The notes beneath the pieces were generated by a model. That model saw only the letters and a program-made list of their open reading frames with translations. It made no database searches and had not been told where the DNA came from. A program made the translations under genes and the position numbers. A DNA stretch of 64,000 nucleotides from Paenibacillus alginolyticus DSM 5050 = NBRC 15375 (lineage in GTDB: Bacteria > Bacillota > Bacilli > Paenibacillales > NBRC-103111): assembly GCF_000422905.1 (NCBI RefSeq), contig NZ_AUGY01000035.1:1-64000 (forward strand), written 5' to 3'. This document shows, in pieces, positions 1 to 9,301 of the stretch (within the stretch, counting starts at the first letter, position 1; each line of letters opens with the position of its first letter).

Positions 1-1681
1 TTACGACTTCATCTGCTGTCAATTGTTTGCCGTCTGCATCATAAGCGTTAACCGGGATATACTGATCTTTCGTTTCACCAGCGGCTAGTGTTCCTCCGAA
101 AGAACCGAACTCCAATTTCGCTGGAACTGCGGATGCTTTCAAAGAGATTTTTGCCGTTGCAGATGCGCCACCTTCATAGTAAGTTACTGTGTATTCAGCG
201 GACTTCTCTACTTTTTTGTTAGCATCTACTGTTATTGTGAGTTTTTTGTTAGTAAGATCAAAATCTTTTTTCAAGATGCTCATGTCATTAGGTGTAATAA
301 CCGGAGCAGGCAGTGTGCTAGGAAGATCGGTTGTGATTACATCACCGTACTGGTCATATCTTGTAATTTCAAACTCAACTGAATCTCCATCTTTAGATAA
401 AGCTGTTTTACCTGCAGCATACTTAGGCGCGCCTAGCTCTACCTTCGATACCACTTGGGTGTAGCCTACTTTAAATGTTTTTTGTACATAAACTGAAGAT
501 TGGTTCAAGCTCACTGTGATTGGCAAAACGCCGATTTCAGTTGGGTATTTTGTGTTGTCGGATGTATCTACTTCGATTTCTAGCAAACCAGTATCCGCAT
601 TACGCTTAGGTGTCACTGCATCGCCTGCTACATTTGCCGAATATTCAGTTCCGTTTAGAGTAGCAACTTCACCATATTGGTTCTCTGCTTTTACTTTAAC
701 CGTAATTTTCTTACCAGCTTCGCTTTTTGCTACTTTATCGCCAGCGTTAACGAAGCTAAGCTTTGTTACTTTTTCATTTTCAGCTGTAAATGTTGCTGTT
801 GTTTTATCAACACCAGCTGCATCTAAACCAGAAATTGTTGCTGTGTAGCTGCCTTCGCTTACTTTAACATCAGTTAAAGTCAGTACAGCGGATTTTTTAT
901 CATCTGAGAATTTAACAGTAGTTGCAATATTAGCTGTTCCTTTTGTTAAAGCAACTGTAGCCTTAGTTGTATCTACTGGTTTGTTAAAGCTTACTGTTAC
1001 TTGTTGTACGCCAGTTGCTTTCGCGCCAGTGACAGATACTTTACCAGCTGGTACGTACTGTTGTTTTGCTTCGTATGCGCCGCTCACTAGAAGATCGCGA
1101 GTTGCGTTAGCCATACCGCCGAATGTACCGTCTGTGCCGTTAGAAAGAAGTTTCAATTCAAGTGCAAGTGCTACATAACCTTGTGCCCAATCAGAAACGG
1201 TTGTGTCTGTACCCGTTTTACCTTTTGCTGCTGCGTCTTGACCAAGAACACGAACCAAGAAAGTAGCCAGTTGTTCTTTTGTTACTTTACCAGCCGGGTT
1301 GTACTGACCTTCCGCATAGCCATCAGTAACGCCTGCAGTTTTCAAAGCTTCAATGTATGGAAGTGCATAACCATTCGCCGCGTCGGTCACACTAACATCA
1401 GAGAAAGTGGAAGTTTGCAAGTCTTTGTTGACATCAAGGCCCATGATCAATGCTGCTACTTTGGCGAATTGTGCGCGGTTCATTTCGTCTTTAAGACCGA
1501 AAGTTGTGTCAGTCACGCCGTCAAAAATACCAGCAGAGATCATCGCATCGAACTTTGCTTTTGTTGCTGCATCCAGGTCTTTCAAGTCTGTAAAGTCAGC
1601 AGACGTTTTAGCGAATGCTAGGGATGAGAACATGGAAAGAGCCATAGCGGATGTAAGAACTACGGATAATGTTTTCTTCAT
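1..1681 (-). CDS. S-layer-type surface protein with N-terminal SLH domains, C-terminus cut by window edge
   Basis: About 560 residues are visible; the 3' end lies beyond position 1. The start ATG at 1681 follows an AGGAGG ribosome-binding site. The N-terminus is a signal peptide (KK at residues 2-3, hydrophobic core, likely cleavage after LAFA near residue 28). Residues about 30-205 hold three SLH-like modules, with the usually conserved TRAE box reading NRAQ, TKEQ and TRDL. The remainder is Thr/Val/Lys-rich beta-type sequence resembling bacterial Ig-like repeats (for example VTVSFNKPVD). SLH domains bind pyruvylated secondary wall polymer, so the product is probably exported and anchored to the wall. 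Signal peptide, N-terminal SLH and long repetitive beta region fit a main S-layer protein, but abundance cannot be seen. The csaB/tagA/tagO genes upstream on the same strand support the anchoring role. Confidence 0.82.
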   Translation of the reverse strand, partial: MKKTLSVVLTSAMALSMFSSLAFAKTSADFTDLKDLDAATKAKFDAMISAGIFDGVTDTTFGLKDEMNRAQFAKVAALIMGLDVNKDLQTSTFSDVSVTDAANGYALPYIEALKTAGVTDGYAEGQYNPAGKVTKEQLATFLVRVLGQDAAAKGKTGTDTTVSDWAQGYVALALELKLLSNGTDGTFGGMANATRDLLVSGAYEAKQQYVPAGKVSVTGAKATGVQQVTVSFNKPVDTTKATVALTKGTANIATTVKFSDDKKSAVLTLTDVKVSEGSYTATISGLDAAGVDKTTATFTAENEKVTKLSFVNAGDKVAKSEAGKKITVKVKAENQYGEVATLNGTEYSANVAGDAVTPKRNADTGLLEIEVDTSDNTKYPTEIGVLPITVSLNQSSVYVQKTFKVGYTQVVSKVELGAPKYAAGKTALSKDGDSVEFEITRYDQYGDVITTDLPSTLPAPVITPNDMSILKKDFDLTNKKLTITVDANKKVEKSAEYTVTYYEGGASATAKISLKASAVPAKLEFGSFGGTLAAGETKDQYIPVNAYDADGKQLTADEVV

Positions 1682-1880
1682 AAAGGGTTGTTTCCTCCTA
1701 ATATTATGAAAGTTTTTTTGTTATAAAAACTTATAACCAACGGGACGACTAATAAATCATGACATGACTCTATGTAGCTTCGCTTCTATCACCTTGGCTA
1801 CATGAATTAGTATACGTGACTGTATGCATAATTTCATTGATAAGTATTTTCCAGTAAGATCGATAGCCACAGTAAAAACA
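1682..1880 (-). promoter_or_regulatory. Leader region of the S-layer-type gene
   Basis: About 200 bases separate the terminator of the upstream SLH gene from the S-layer-type start. They contain an AT-rich stretch, a TATACT-like hexamer near 1810-1815 with no convincing -35 partner, and a stem ATGTAGC (1772-1778) pairing with GCTACAT (1797-1803). A long structured leader would fit the stable mRNAs known for S-layer genes, but the promoter is not certain. Confidence 0.35.
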
Positions 1881-1914
1881 AAAGACTGCATCCGATAAAT
1901 CGGACACAGTCTTT
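1881..1914 (-). terminator. Intrinsic terminator after the 1300-residue SLH protein gene
   Basis: The stem AAAGACTG pairs with CAGTCTTT, with an inner TCCGAT/ATCGGA palindrome. On the minus strand it is followed by a T-rich run (TTTTGTTTTT). It lies 14 bases past the stop codon at 1928. Confidence 0.85.
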
Positions 1915-1927
1915 ATTTCCTTATTAA

Positions 1928-4900
1928 TTATTTAGGTATTTTCTTTTGCTGTTTAAGCACTCGAATCACAATTGCTGCAGCTTGAGCTCTAGTCAGATTA
2001 CCTTTCGGATCGAAGCTAAATGTAGGTTTCTTTTGCCCTTCTACAAGAGCGTTTTCGATACCGTCGATAAAACCTGCTTTCATGACTGCCTCTACAGAAG
2101 GTTGTGCATAAATGCTGATATTACCAGCATCTGTAAAATTTTTTTTCAACGTAAGCAAACTTTTTGCAGGGTCTGAATTAACTTTCATATTGGCTGCTCG
2201 CTCGATCATGACAGAAGCGTCTTCGCGGCTAATAGAGTTACCTGGAGCGAACAGTCCAGCCGAGTTACCTCTGACGATACCCGCTCTAGCTCCTGCCTCA
2301 ATATGCATAAAGTCATACAAACTGCTGCTGTTGGATAAGCCCAATCCTCTTCTAACATCTGCAAAGGTTCCTTGGAAGTTAGGGTCTGTTGGATCATTGG
2401 TATGATGCGTTGTATCTTCATTAATTAAAGGAATTTCAAAGATTTTTACTAGTAGGGTAACGAATTCACCACGAGTGATTGCATCATTCGGTAAAAATTG
2501 CCCAGCAGACTTATTATTCATAATGCCTTTGGAATAAAGGATATCGAGATAATCCCGCGCCCAATCATGTAGGGTAACATCGTTAAAGCTGTTATCCATG
2601 TACATGACTTGGAAATACCCAAAGGTATCTACAGGCACTTCAATAGTATGAGCCTTAGGATCTACAACTCCGCCGATGTTTTTCCAACCAACAAACTGGT
2701 TACCAGTTCCACTAGGATCAAGGAAAGTTCCGAATTGATAAACCGATAAGTATTTCCATGAGTCATTACGAATTTCTGCATCATATTTCATCGTTAGTGT
2801 CCCACGTTGAGTAGGAACAACCAAACTTTTAATATTACGTGTATAGAATGCCGTTTCTCCTGGTCCTAGCAAGGTTGGAGATGGTAGGTTACCACTTCCT
2901 TGTAATGCAGCTTTCAGAGAGTCTGGTGTACTCGCCGCGCTCATGTCTATCGTACCTGCATCTACCCAGAATCGTTTACTTGCTGGTCTGAAACGTCCAG
3001 TAGGCTCAATCAGGAATCTAGTTCCTGCAGGAGTTTCAGATGCCTTTTCTACACGACCATCATCTTGGTTCGCGATGCCGAATACGATTTTACGATCGAC
3101 TGTGATGAATTGTTCCGTCTGTGTTCGGTCATTCCTCATCAGTTTCGTATCTTTAGGAAAGTTTAATAGGAAGTCTCCATTAAAAATACTCATTTTCGAA
3201 GCAAGCGTCGTTTTATACTGTGCACCCTCTATTGGGGTATTAACGTTGAAAAGAACAAGAGATCCAGTCGATTTAGCCTTTCCACGATTGACCGTAAACG
3301 TAATTGCGTTCTTTCCAGCCTTAAGATTCGCAACTTCATAACGGAAAATTCCAGGAGCGGTTTGTGTAGCTTCACTTTTACCGAATAAAACACTATCTGC
3401 ACCATCTGCTTGAAGAACTATTGTCTCAGAGTTGGTATTCACATTAGCTTGGTCTACTTTATCGACATTCTTCACAAAGTTTGTGGGTTGAAGCAATACG
3501 TAAGAAACCGGTTGCTTAGTAATAGTAATCATTTTAGTTGTTGTACGACCGGATGTATTGGTAGCAACCAACTCGAAAATGTAATCACCGTACGCATCCA
3601 TATTAAGCACACTGCTTAAATTAAAAGTCGTTGTTGATCGTTTATTATCTAGTGGATCAATTGTTGCGCTGATTGGATTCAAAGTAAGCGGGCCTATTGG
3701 AACCGCCGAACCTACAGGAGGCTTTCTCAAGTAAAGAATAGCTTGTGTGTTTAAAGTCGCATTCAGTACTGTACCTGTAAGTTGTATCTTATTAGATGTT
3801 GTCTGATAAACACCCGGCAAAGTACCAACCGTATATGGTGTTACAGCAACATCTGGAATTAAGCTTTCAACTAGAGGCGCATAATCACTGAGCACGAATA
3901 CTTCATAGTTCGTTTGTGTTACGAGCACTTTCGGTTGCGCAGGGTCAGGTTTAATAAATAAAGAGAAGCGAATTGCTTTTTTACCATCCGTGTCAAAAAG
4001 TGTGCTGTAAGCAGTTCCCGAAGTTGCATTAACCGCATTAAGTGTATCGAGAGAGATTGTGAAATTCCCGGTATTCGGGTCAATCACAGATGTGTTTGGT
4101 GTTACCGTTGTATTTGAAAGTGGAACGTTATTATCATTAATCGATAATTCTACTAAGTTATAGTTTGCTTTTGGCAAGTTAATGATTTTACCTGTGATAC
4201 AAGGTGCAGTTACAGCTCCACAAGTAAATTGGGCTTTGTTCGTAACCACTTTACCATTGTACAAGTTAGTCACAATTACATATGGTGCACTTGATATATT
4301 CAAGTTATAAACCTTTTTGCCCGCAGGGTTTGAGGTTAATGGAGTACCACTTGCCGGTGTAACCGTTAAAGTTGTCGGTCCATCTGGGATATCGTGTAAG
4401 GAAATAGTTGCTTTGTTAAGTGTCGAGGTTCCCCCTACTGGTGTAGTAGCATAAGAACCATTCCCTGCAAAACCAGGAATGAGAACATCCACTGAAGTAG
4501 TCAAAGCATTCGTATAAATATCAATTGCCGCAGGGAAATCATTAATTTGATTAGACCCTTGCTCTGTTAAGACAATTGGAGAGCCTGATAAATCTTGCGC
4601 AACATGGTCTAAATAAGGCAAGGATGGATCTGTAAAGTTAAACGTATATTTAGTAGGCTGAGTAGGAGCCCCAAGTGAACTCGAAAGTGTGACATCAATT
4701 TCTTGCGCAGTTGTAGTAGCACTCAAAGGTAAGCTAGCGCTAATATGATGCGTCTCGTACTTCGTTCCTACTGTTGACGACGTAGCTCCAGTAGTAAGCG
4801 CTGGCGCCCCCCCTCCCCATAGTGTTCCAGTCACATTGCTGATTGCTTTGGTCGCGAAGGTATACCGGAAGCCTGCTCCACTACCTACTACTTTTATGTC

Positions 4901-5830
4901 TGCATATACATAGTCTGTAACACCAGGGGTGATGTTTCCGATACTATTTTTAATGTCAGTGGTGAAGATTACATCCTTAGAAGTACTGCTGGATAATGTC
5001 GGTACAGTAACGAGAGGATAAACAGGCGGTGTGCCGCTGGATTCTTTCATTGCAATGGTACCGTTGTAACCAAAACCTAAGCCGTTGTCGTACTTGAACG
5101 TTCTAGTGGTAGTGTAATAGTTCGTCGGATTCTTGGCGATAAACTGAATTTTATTATCCCCAGGATTCAAAACCATATCTGAGACCCGATTTGTGTTCGT
5201 CAAGAACGTAAAAACACCGTTAGCGAAGTTGGATGCTTCAAATGTAGTCCCATTCACAATAGCATCAACTTTCAATGCATTATTTGCAGAACCCGTGATC
5301 GTCGCATTCGTATAAGGACCTTGGGATGGCAGCATCGCGCCGTCAGCAAAGGCATCATCATTAAACTTTAAACCCGTAATATTCGAAACAGGTGTAAAGT
5401 AAGCCCAACCCGGTATGGAATCCACATTGGATGTACTGTTGAACTTAACAGTAAACCGATTAAGCCCTTCGGTTAATTGGACATTTTCAAAAGTAATTTG
5501 GTTCGTACTATTTGCTACTCTTGTTGGACGATTTGTTTTATTTGTAGAGGATAGTCCCGTATTAACATTATAAATCTCATAGTAAATATCCGATATTTGT
5601 TCTTCAGCAATACCACCGATATCTACGCTAACTGTAATCGGGTTTGCTGTAAAACGTTGAATGGATGCGTCAACTAATGGGTCTACAGCCGTAGGAATCG
5701 TATGTACATATAGATTAGTGATATTCAAAACAGGCGCAGCTGAAGCTGTCATTGGTGGCAGCAGAGCGAGCAGCATAGTGATCATGAGGCTTATGCTAAT
5801 CCACTTATTTCTTTTTTGCTTGGTTTTCAA
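1928..5830 (-). CDS. Large secreted SLH-domain surface protein (1300 aa)
   Basis: The start chosen is the TTG at 5830, which has AAGGAGG seven bases upstream and begins directly with a signal peptide (KTKQKRNK, a hydrophobic stretch, then TASAAP). An ATG 45 bases further upstream has no good ribosome-binding site and would put a charged tail before the signal. Most of the protein (about residues 35-1080) is Thr/Ser/Asn/Val-rich beta-type sequence suggesting repeated Ig-like modules; no enzyme motif was recognised. The last 215 or so residues are three SLH modules with TRAE-like boxes TRGE, SRED and TRAQ. The protein should be exported and held to the wall polymer through its C-terminus, the opposite arrangement to the neighbouring S-layer-type protein. 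It has its own terminator and lies just downstream of tagO on the same strand. The function of the large body is unknown; an adhesin or second surface-layer component is possible. Confidence 0.85.
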   Translation of the reverse strand: MKTKQKRNKWISISLMITMLLALLPPMTASAAPVLNITNLYVHTIPTAVDPLVDASIQRFTANPITVSVDIGGIAEEQISDIYYEIYNVNTGLSSTNKTNRPTRVANSTNQITFENVQLTEGLNRFTVKFNSTSNVDSIPGWAYFTPVSNITGLKFNDDAFADGAMLPSQGPYTNATITGSANNALKVDAIVNGTTFEASNFANGVFTFLTNTNRVSDMVLNPGDNKIQFIAKNPTNYYTTTRTFKYDNGLGFGYNGTIAMKESSGTPPVYPLVTVPTLSSSTSKDVIFTTDIKNSIGNITPGVTDYVYADIKVVGSGAGFRYTFATKAISNVTGTLWGGGAPALTTGATSSTVGTKYETHHISASLPLSATTTAQEIDVTLSSSLGAPTQPTKYTFNFTDPSLPYLDHVAQDLSGSPIVLTEQGSNQINDFPAAIDIYTNALTTSVDVLIPGFAGNGSYATTPVGGTSTLNKATISLHDIPDGPTTLTVTPASGTPLTSNPAGKKVYNLNISSAPYVIVTNLYNGKVVTNKAQFTCGAVTAPCITGKIINLPKANYNLVELSINDNNVPLSNTTVTPNTSVIDPNTGNFTISLDTLNAVNATSGTAYSTLFDTDGKKAIRFSLFIKPDPAQPKVLVTQTNYEVFVLSDYAPLVESLIPDVAVTPYTVGTLPGVYQTTSNKIQLTGTVLNATLNTQAILYLRKPPVGSAVPIGPLTLNPISATIDPLDNKRSTTTFNLSSVLNMDAYGDYIFELVATNTSGRTTTKMITITKQPVSYVLLQPTNFVKNVDKVDQANVNTNSETIVLQADGADSVLFGKSEATQTAPGIFRYEVANLKAGKNAITFTVNRGKAKSTGSLVLFNVNTPIEGAQYKTTLASKMSIFNGDFLLNFPKDTKLMRNDRTQTEQFITVDRKIVFGIANQDDGRVEKASETPAGTRFLIEPTGRFRPASKRFWVDAGTIDMSAASTPDSLKAALQGSGNLPSPTLLGPGETAFYTRNIKSLVVPTQRGTLTMKYDAEIRNDSWKYLSVYQFGTFLDPSGTGNQFVGWKNIGGVVDPKAHTIEVPVDTFGYFQVMYMDNSFNDVTLHDWARDYLDILYSKGIMNNKSAGQFLPNDAITRGEFVTLLVKIFEIPLINEDTTHHTNDPTDPNFQGTFADVRRGLGLSNSSSLYDFMHIEAGARAGIVRGNSAGLFAPGNSISREDASVMIERAANMKVNSDPAKSLLTLKKNFTDAGNISIYAQPSVEAVMKAGFIDGIENALVEGQKKPTFSFDPKGNLTRAQAAAIVIRVLKQQKKIPK

Positions 5831-6047
5831 AACTAGTTCCTCCTTATGTAATCTAAATGTTGTTAGTTTCGCCATGGTATAAGTATTATCTTCAATTTAC
5901 TTACTAGATTTCGACAATCCCTCCCATATTCTTCTATCATTCCACATGATTAGACGCTGCAAAGAGCCAAAAGTTCTTGTACTCTACTTATCGGTCATAA
6001 CGAAGGAAATGTTTAGAGAAAGAAAAAAATTCATAAAATGCAAAAAA

Positions 6048-6069
6048 AATCCAACCCGAAGGTTGGATT
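6048..6069 (-). terminator. Intrinsic terminator after tagO
   Basis: Perfect 9-bp stem AATCCAACC / GGTTGGATT around a CGAA tetraloop, followed on the minus strand by at least seven T residues. It sits 13 bases past the tagO stop. Confidence 0.93.
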
Positions 6070-6082
6070 CCGATTTTGTAGC

Positions 6083-7192
6083 TTATTTGCCCATACGATC
6101 ACTCTGAACTTGCTTGCCTACAAGCCTCTGCAGGAAGTTCAGGACCGGTTTCCGGCTCTTACTGATGATACCAATAGCTTCAGCTCCAACTAGCATAACT
6201 AGGAAGAGAGCCACGATGATCATGATAAGTCCCCAAGTGGAATCTTGGGAGATAAAGACTGAGCACACCACCGCGCTGCCGCCGAAGATGGAGGCAATTC
6301 CGTAGATGATCAGTACGCTTGTACGATGACTGAACCCAAGCTGCAGCAAGCAATGGTGCAAATGGCTTTTATCCGGTGCAGAGATCGGTAATTTATTGAC
6401 GTAGCGGCGCATGATCGCAAAGAAGGTATCGGATAATGGCACGCCTAGAATCATAATAGGGATTAATAGCGAAACAACGGCCGCTTGCTTAAAGCCGAGA
6501 ATCGATAGTGTTGCTAAGGCAAAGCCTAGGAACAAGGCGCCGGAGTCGCCCATGAAGATTTTGGCCGGATGGAAGTTATAGAACATGAAGCCTATGATAC
6601 TGCCTAGTAAAATAACGCAAAGTAAAATAACGGTAACATTGCCCATCATCAAGGCAAGAATTAGTATTGTAGTGGTAGCAATACCCGATACACCAGCTGA
6701 CAAGCCATCTAGGCCGTCAATTAAGTTAATCGCGTTGGAAACACCGACGATCCATAATATCGTAATCGGAATACTTAACCAACCAATTGGCAGGTTGGTC
6801 GTTCCGAAAGGAATGTTAACGAGGTCGATCTTAAGACCAAAGGAAACAACGATGCAAGCGGCAATCAGTTGCCCGAGCAGCTTCCATTTGGGAGATAGCT
6901 GAAAACGATCATCCAAGGCACCCGTGACGACAATCACAAAGCCTCCGATTAGCAACCCAAATGCAGCATTGGAGTTAACGGCATCAAGTGCTGGAGAGAC
7001 GACAAAATAAGCTCCGACGAATGCAAGGAATATCGCTAATCCTCCGAGACGCGGCATTATTCGGGTATGTACCTTACGATGGTTAGGGGCATCAACGGCT
7101 CCAACCCAGAAGGCAAATTTTTTGACTAGGGGTGTCAGCAGCAGCGCCATTAAGCAAGCAGCGATAAACCCAATCGCATATAATCCATACAT
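6083..7192 (-). CDS. tagO: Undecaprenyl-phosphate N-acetylglucosamine-1-phosphate transferase (TagO/WecA family)
   Basis: A 369-residue polytopic membrane protein of the MraY/WecA/TagO family, which moves GlcNAc-1-phosphate from UDP-GlcNAc to undecaprenyl phosphate and so starts teichoic-acid-like and secondary wall polymers. Visible family signatures are HRKVHTRIMPRLGG near the N-terminus, the Asp-rich NAINLIDGLDGLSAG loop, FMGDSGALFLGF, and the HLHH cluster of the cytoplasmic loop. The start at 7192 (MYGLYAIGF) follows GAGGAG by 12 bases; a longer frame reaching 7267 adds a non-membrane tail without a ribosome-binding site. Its place beside tagA and csaB points to synthesis of the polymer that binds SLH domains. 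It ends at its own terminator. Confidence 0.92.
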   Translation of the reverse strand: MYGLYAIGFIAACLMALLLTPLVKKFAFWVGAVDAPNHRKVHTRIMPRLGGLAIFLAFVGAYFVVSPALDAVNSNAAFGLLIGGFVIVVTGALDDRFQLSPKWKLLGQLIAACIVVSFGLKIDLVNIPFGTTNLPIGWLSIPITILWIVGVSNAINLIDGLDGLSAGVSGIATTTILILALMMGNVTVILLCVILLGSIIGFMFYNFHPAKIFMGDSGALFLGFALATLSILGFKQAAVVSLLIPIMILGVPLSDTFFAIMRRYVNKLPISAPDKSHLHHCLLQLGFSHRTSVLIIYGIASIFGGSAVVCSVFISQDSTWGLIMIIVALFLVMLVGAEAIGIISKSRKPVLNFLQRLVGKQVQSDRMGK

Positions 7193-7324
7193 GTCTTCTT
7201 CACAGCTCCTCTTGTCTTGGGTGGCAAGTAATCCGCCGAAATGAATTATACTCCCATTTGCCCACAAATACCACTGCTAAATTCATCTGAAATGACCGTT
7301 TTCAGCCAATTTTCATAAATATTT

Positions 7325-8113
7325 TCATGGTTTGGTGACTTTCTCTTTGTCCCGCATCACTTTCAATGCGAATTTTGGGAGTAGAAGCATTCGTTTGTAG
7401 CGCCAAGGCTCCTGCATTAGGCGGTAGAACCACTCAAGACGTAGTTTTTGAAATAATACGGGTGCTCTTTTTAGCTTGCCCGAAAGAACATCAAAACTTC
7501 CCCCAACACCCATCATAACAGGGACACCAATCTGTTGTTTGTATTTCCCAATCCACGGCTCTTGATTAGCAGCGGATCTTCCTACGAGAAGAATATCCGG
7601 AGCTGCATCTAAGATATCTTGAATCACTTCAGCATCCTGCTCGTCTTTAAAATATCCATCACGTACGCCAACAAGCTTTATCCCCGGATAAGTAGTACGA
7701 AGCTTCTCAGCTGCAGCTTGAATAACCTCATTGGAAGCACCAAGTAAATAAACTTTCCAACCTTTTGACTCTCCGACTTTCATCAGCTCATGGATCAAAT
7801 CATAGCCTGGAACCCGTTCTACAACAGGCTCGCCTACGTATTTAGCCGCCCAGACGACACCGGTTCCATCAGGAACGATGAGTTCAGCGCGCTGCATCAT
7901 GCTCAGATAAGCAGGATCCTCTTGCGCGGCCATGACCATAATGGGATTGGCGGTAATGACCTGATGGGGTTGTCTTTGTTCAATAACGTTCGTAAGGTAA
8001 GCTACGGTTTGGTCCATGCTCATTTTGGAGACGGGCACTCCGTAGATGCGAACTTTGGGTACAGCATTCGCAGATGCGACCTTAGATTGGATCGTTGTTG
8101 ATGTTGAACTCAT
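7325..8113 (-). CDS. tagA: WecG/TagA/CpsF-family glycosyltransferase (N-acetylmannosaminyltransferase)
   Basis: At 262 residues it is typical of the TagA family, which adds ManNAc from UDP-ManNAc to undecaprenyl-diphospho-GlcNAc, the second step of linkage-unit synthesis on the inner face of the membrane. Visible conserved blocks are VTANPIMVMAAQ, the VPDGTGVVWAA segment with the catalytic-region Asp, GVGGSFDVLSGK and the C-terminal RLEWFYRLMQEPWR. An AGGAAGAG ribosome-binding site precedes the ATG. It lies between csaB and tagO, so the TagO product is its expected acceptor. Its donor sugar could come from the epimerase encoded at 44.2-45.4 kb in this window. Confidence 0.9.
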   Translation of the reverse strand: MSSTSTTIQSKVASANAVPKVRIYGVPVSKMSMDQTVAYLTNVIEQRQPHQVITANPIMVMAAQEDPAYLSMMQRAELIVPDGTGVVWAAKYVGEPVVERVPGYDLIHELMKVGESKGWKVYLLGASNEVIQAAAEKLRTTYPGIKLVGVRDGYFKDEQDAEVIQDILDAAPDILLVGRSAANQEPWIGKYKQQIGVPVMMGVGGSFDVLSGKLKRAPVLFQKLRLEWFYRLMQEPWRYKRMLLLPKFALKVMRDKEKVTKP

Positions 8114-8167
8114 AGATATCTCTTCCTTTAATTGACGTTGGAAATCGGATTTCGGTTGATTTTTTTA

Positions 8168-9301
8168 TTATTTTTTGTTAGTTCTTTGTTTATAAAAAGA
8201 AATGATGCGCTGCGCAGGAAGCTGAGCCTGCGCTTTGAGCTCTTCGATGGCGGCGCGGCAGGACGCCGTCCAAGCCTCTCGGCCGGCCAGCAGGCGCTGC
8301 GCCTCGGCCGCGAAAGCATCCGCATCGAAGCGAGCTGTCGATGCGGCGGCTTTCATGCCAAGCCTATGGAGGAACTGGTCGATCTTCGGATCGTACGAGA
8401 TACCTACCATAGGCACGAACTGCGAGGCTGCATAAATCAAAGAATGCAGCCTCATCCCGATCAGCAGGTCGCATTCCGCGACCTGCGCGAGCATATCCTG
8501 CGGATGGGTGATGCCTCGCACCATCTCCACCCGGGACCCGTGATCGCCGAGCCGATCGATCACGAACTGCGACGCCACCTCGTCCGAAGGGAGGTGGAAG
8601 GGCAAGAACCGCAGCCGCACGTTCGCATCGGCTGCGAGCAGCACTTGCAGGGACCGCGAGAGAGCTTCCAGCTCTGAGCGGTCCTCATTCCAGAAGCGGA
8701 CGGACACGCCAACCGTCCTCACGAACGGCGCGTTGTCTGCCGCGCCGCCAACAGCCCCGGTCCCGCGCAGCGGTAAGCCCATGACCGGGTCAGGCACTAC
8801 CGTGATGCGCTCCCGCGGGAGCCGCATCTTCCCTAGTAAGTCCGCGGACTCCGTATCGCGGACCGACACGTACGCGCAGCGCTGGAATACGCTGCTGATC
8901 CAGCCATAAAACATAGGGCGACTAACCGGCCCGATGCCCTGCGAGTAAATAAAAGTGGGCTTGCCCAGCCACTGCGCTATTTTCAAGACAGCCAAGTAAT
9001 ACGGGATCGTCTTTGAGCTTGTAGCATCCTGCAATAAACTGCCACCGCCGCTTATCAAACCATCGGTTTCACGTAATGCACGAATCAGCGAACCAGGCTT
9101 CATGCGATGATAAGCTTTCACTCCGTACATCGCTGACGTTTTCTCAGGATTAGCAGAAAGGACGATAGGCTCTATCTGTATGCCTTGCTCTCGACTTTGC
9201 TCCTGCAAAGCAATCAAAATCGATTGCAGCACAGCCTCATCGCCGCTGTTATCGAAGCCATAGTAGCCAGATAGCGCTATTTTGACAACTGTGGCACCCA
9301 T
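8168..9301 (-). CDS. csaB: Polysaccharide pyruvyl transferase CsaB
   Basis: A 377-residue protein of the CsaB/pyruvyl transferase family, which transfers pyruvate from PEP onto ManNAc of the secondary wall polymer; this ketal is what SLH domains recognise. Family features seen are the N-terminal ALSGYYGFDNSGDEAVL segment, GLISGGGSLLQD, FIYSQGIGPV, and the C-terminal DLLIGMRLHSLIYAA with VGISYDPKI. The ATG at 9301 follows AAGGAG by about nine bases and overlaps the end of the upstream DUF5693 gene by 25 bases, implying translational coupling. The C-terminal two thirds (about 8220-8900) is notably GC-rich compared with the flanking genes. The final residues KQRTNKK form a basic tail. Confidence 0.93.
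   Translation of the reverse strand: MGATVVKIALSGYYGFDNSGDEAVLQSILIALQEQSREQGIQIEPIVLSANPEKTSAMYGVKAYHRMKPGSLIRALRETDGLISGGGSLLQDATSSKTIPYYLAVLKIAQWLGKPTFIYSQGIGPVSRPMFYGWISSVFQRCAYVSVRDTESADLLGKMRLPRERITVVPDPVMGLPLRGTGAVGGAADNAPFVRTVGVSVRFWNEDRSELEALSRSLQVLLAADANVRLRFLPFHLPSDEVASQFVIDRLGDHGSRVEMVRGITHPQDMLAQVAECDLLIGMRLHSLIYAASQFVPMVGISYDPKIDQFLHRLGMKAAASTARFDADAFAAEAQRLLAGREAWTASCRAAIEELKAQAQLPAQRIISFYKQRTNKK

Noticed and set aside
8132-8677. Long plus-strand open frames antisense to csaB, prmC and nuoC
   Set aside because: They occur only where the sense gene is GC-rich, have low-complexity Arg/Ala/Ser content and no ribosome-binding site; they mirror the codon pattern of the sense genes.
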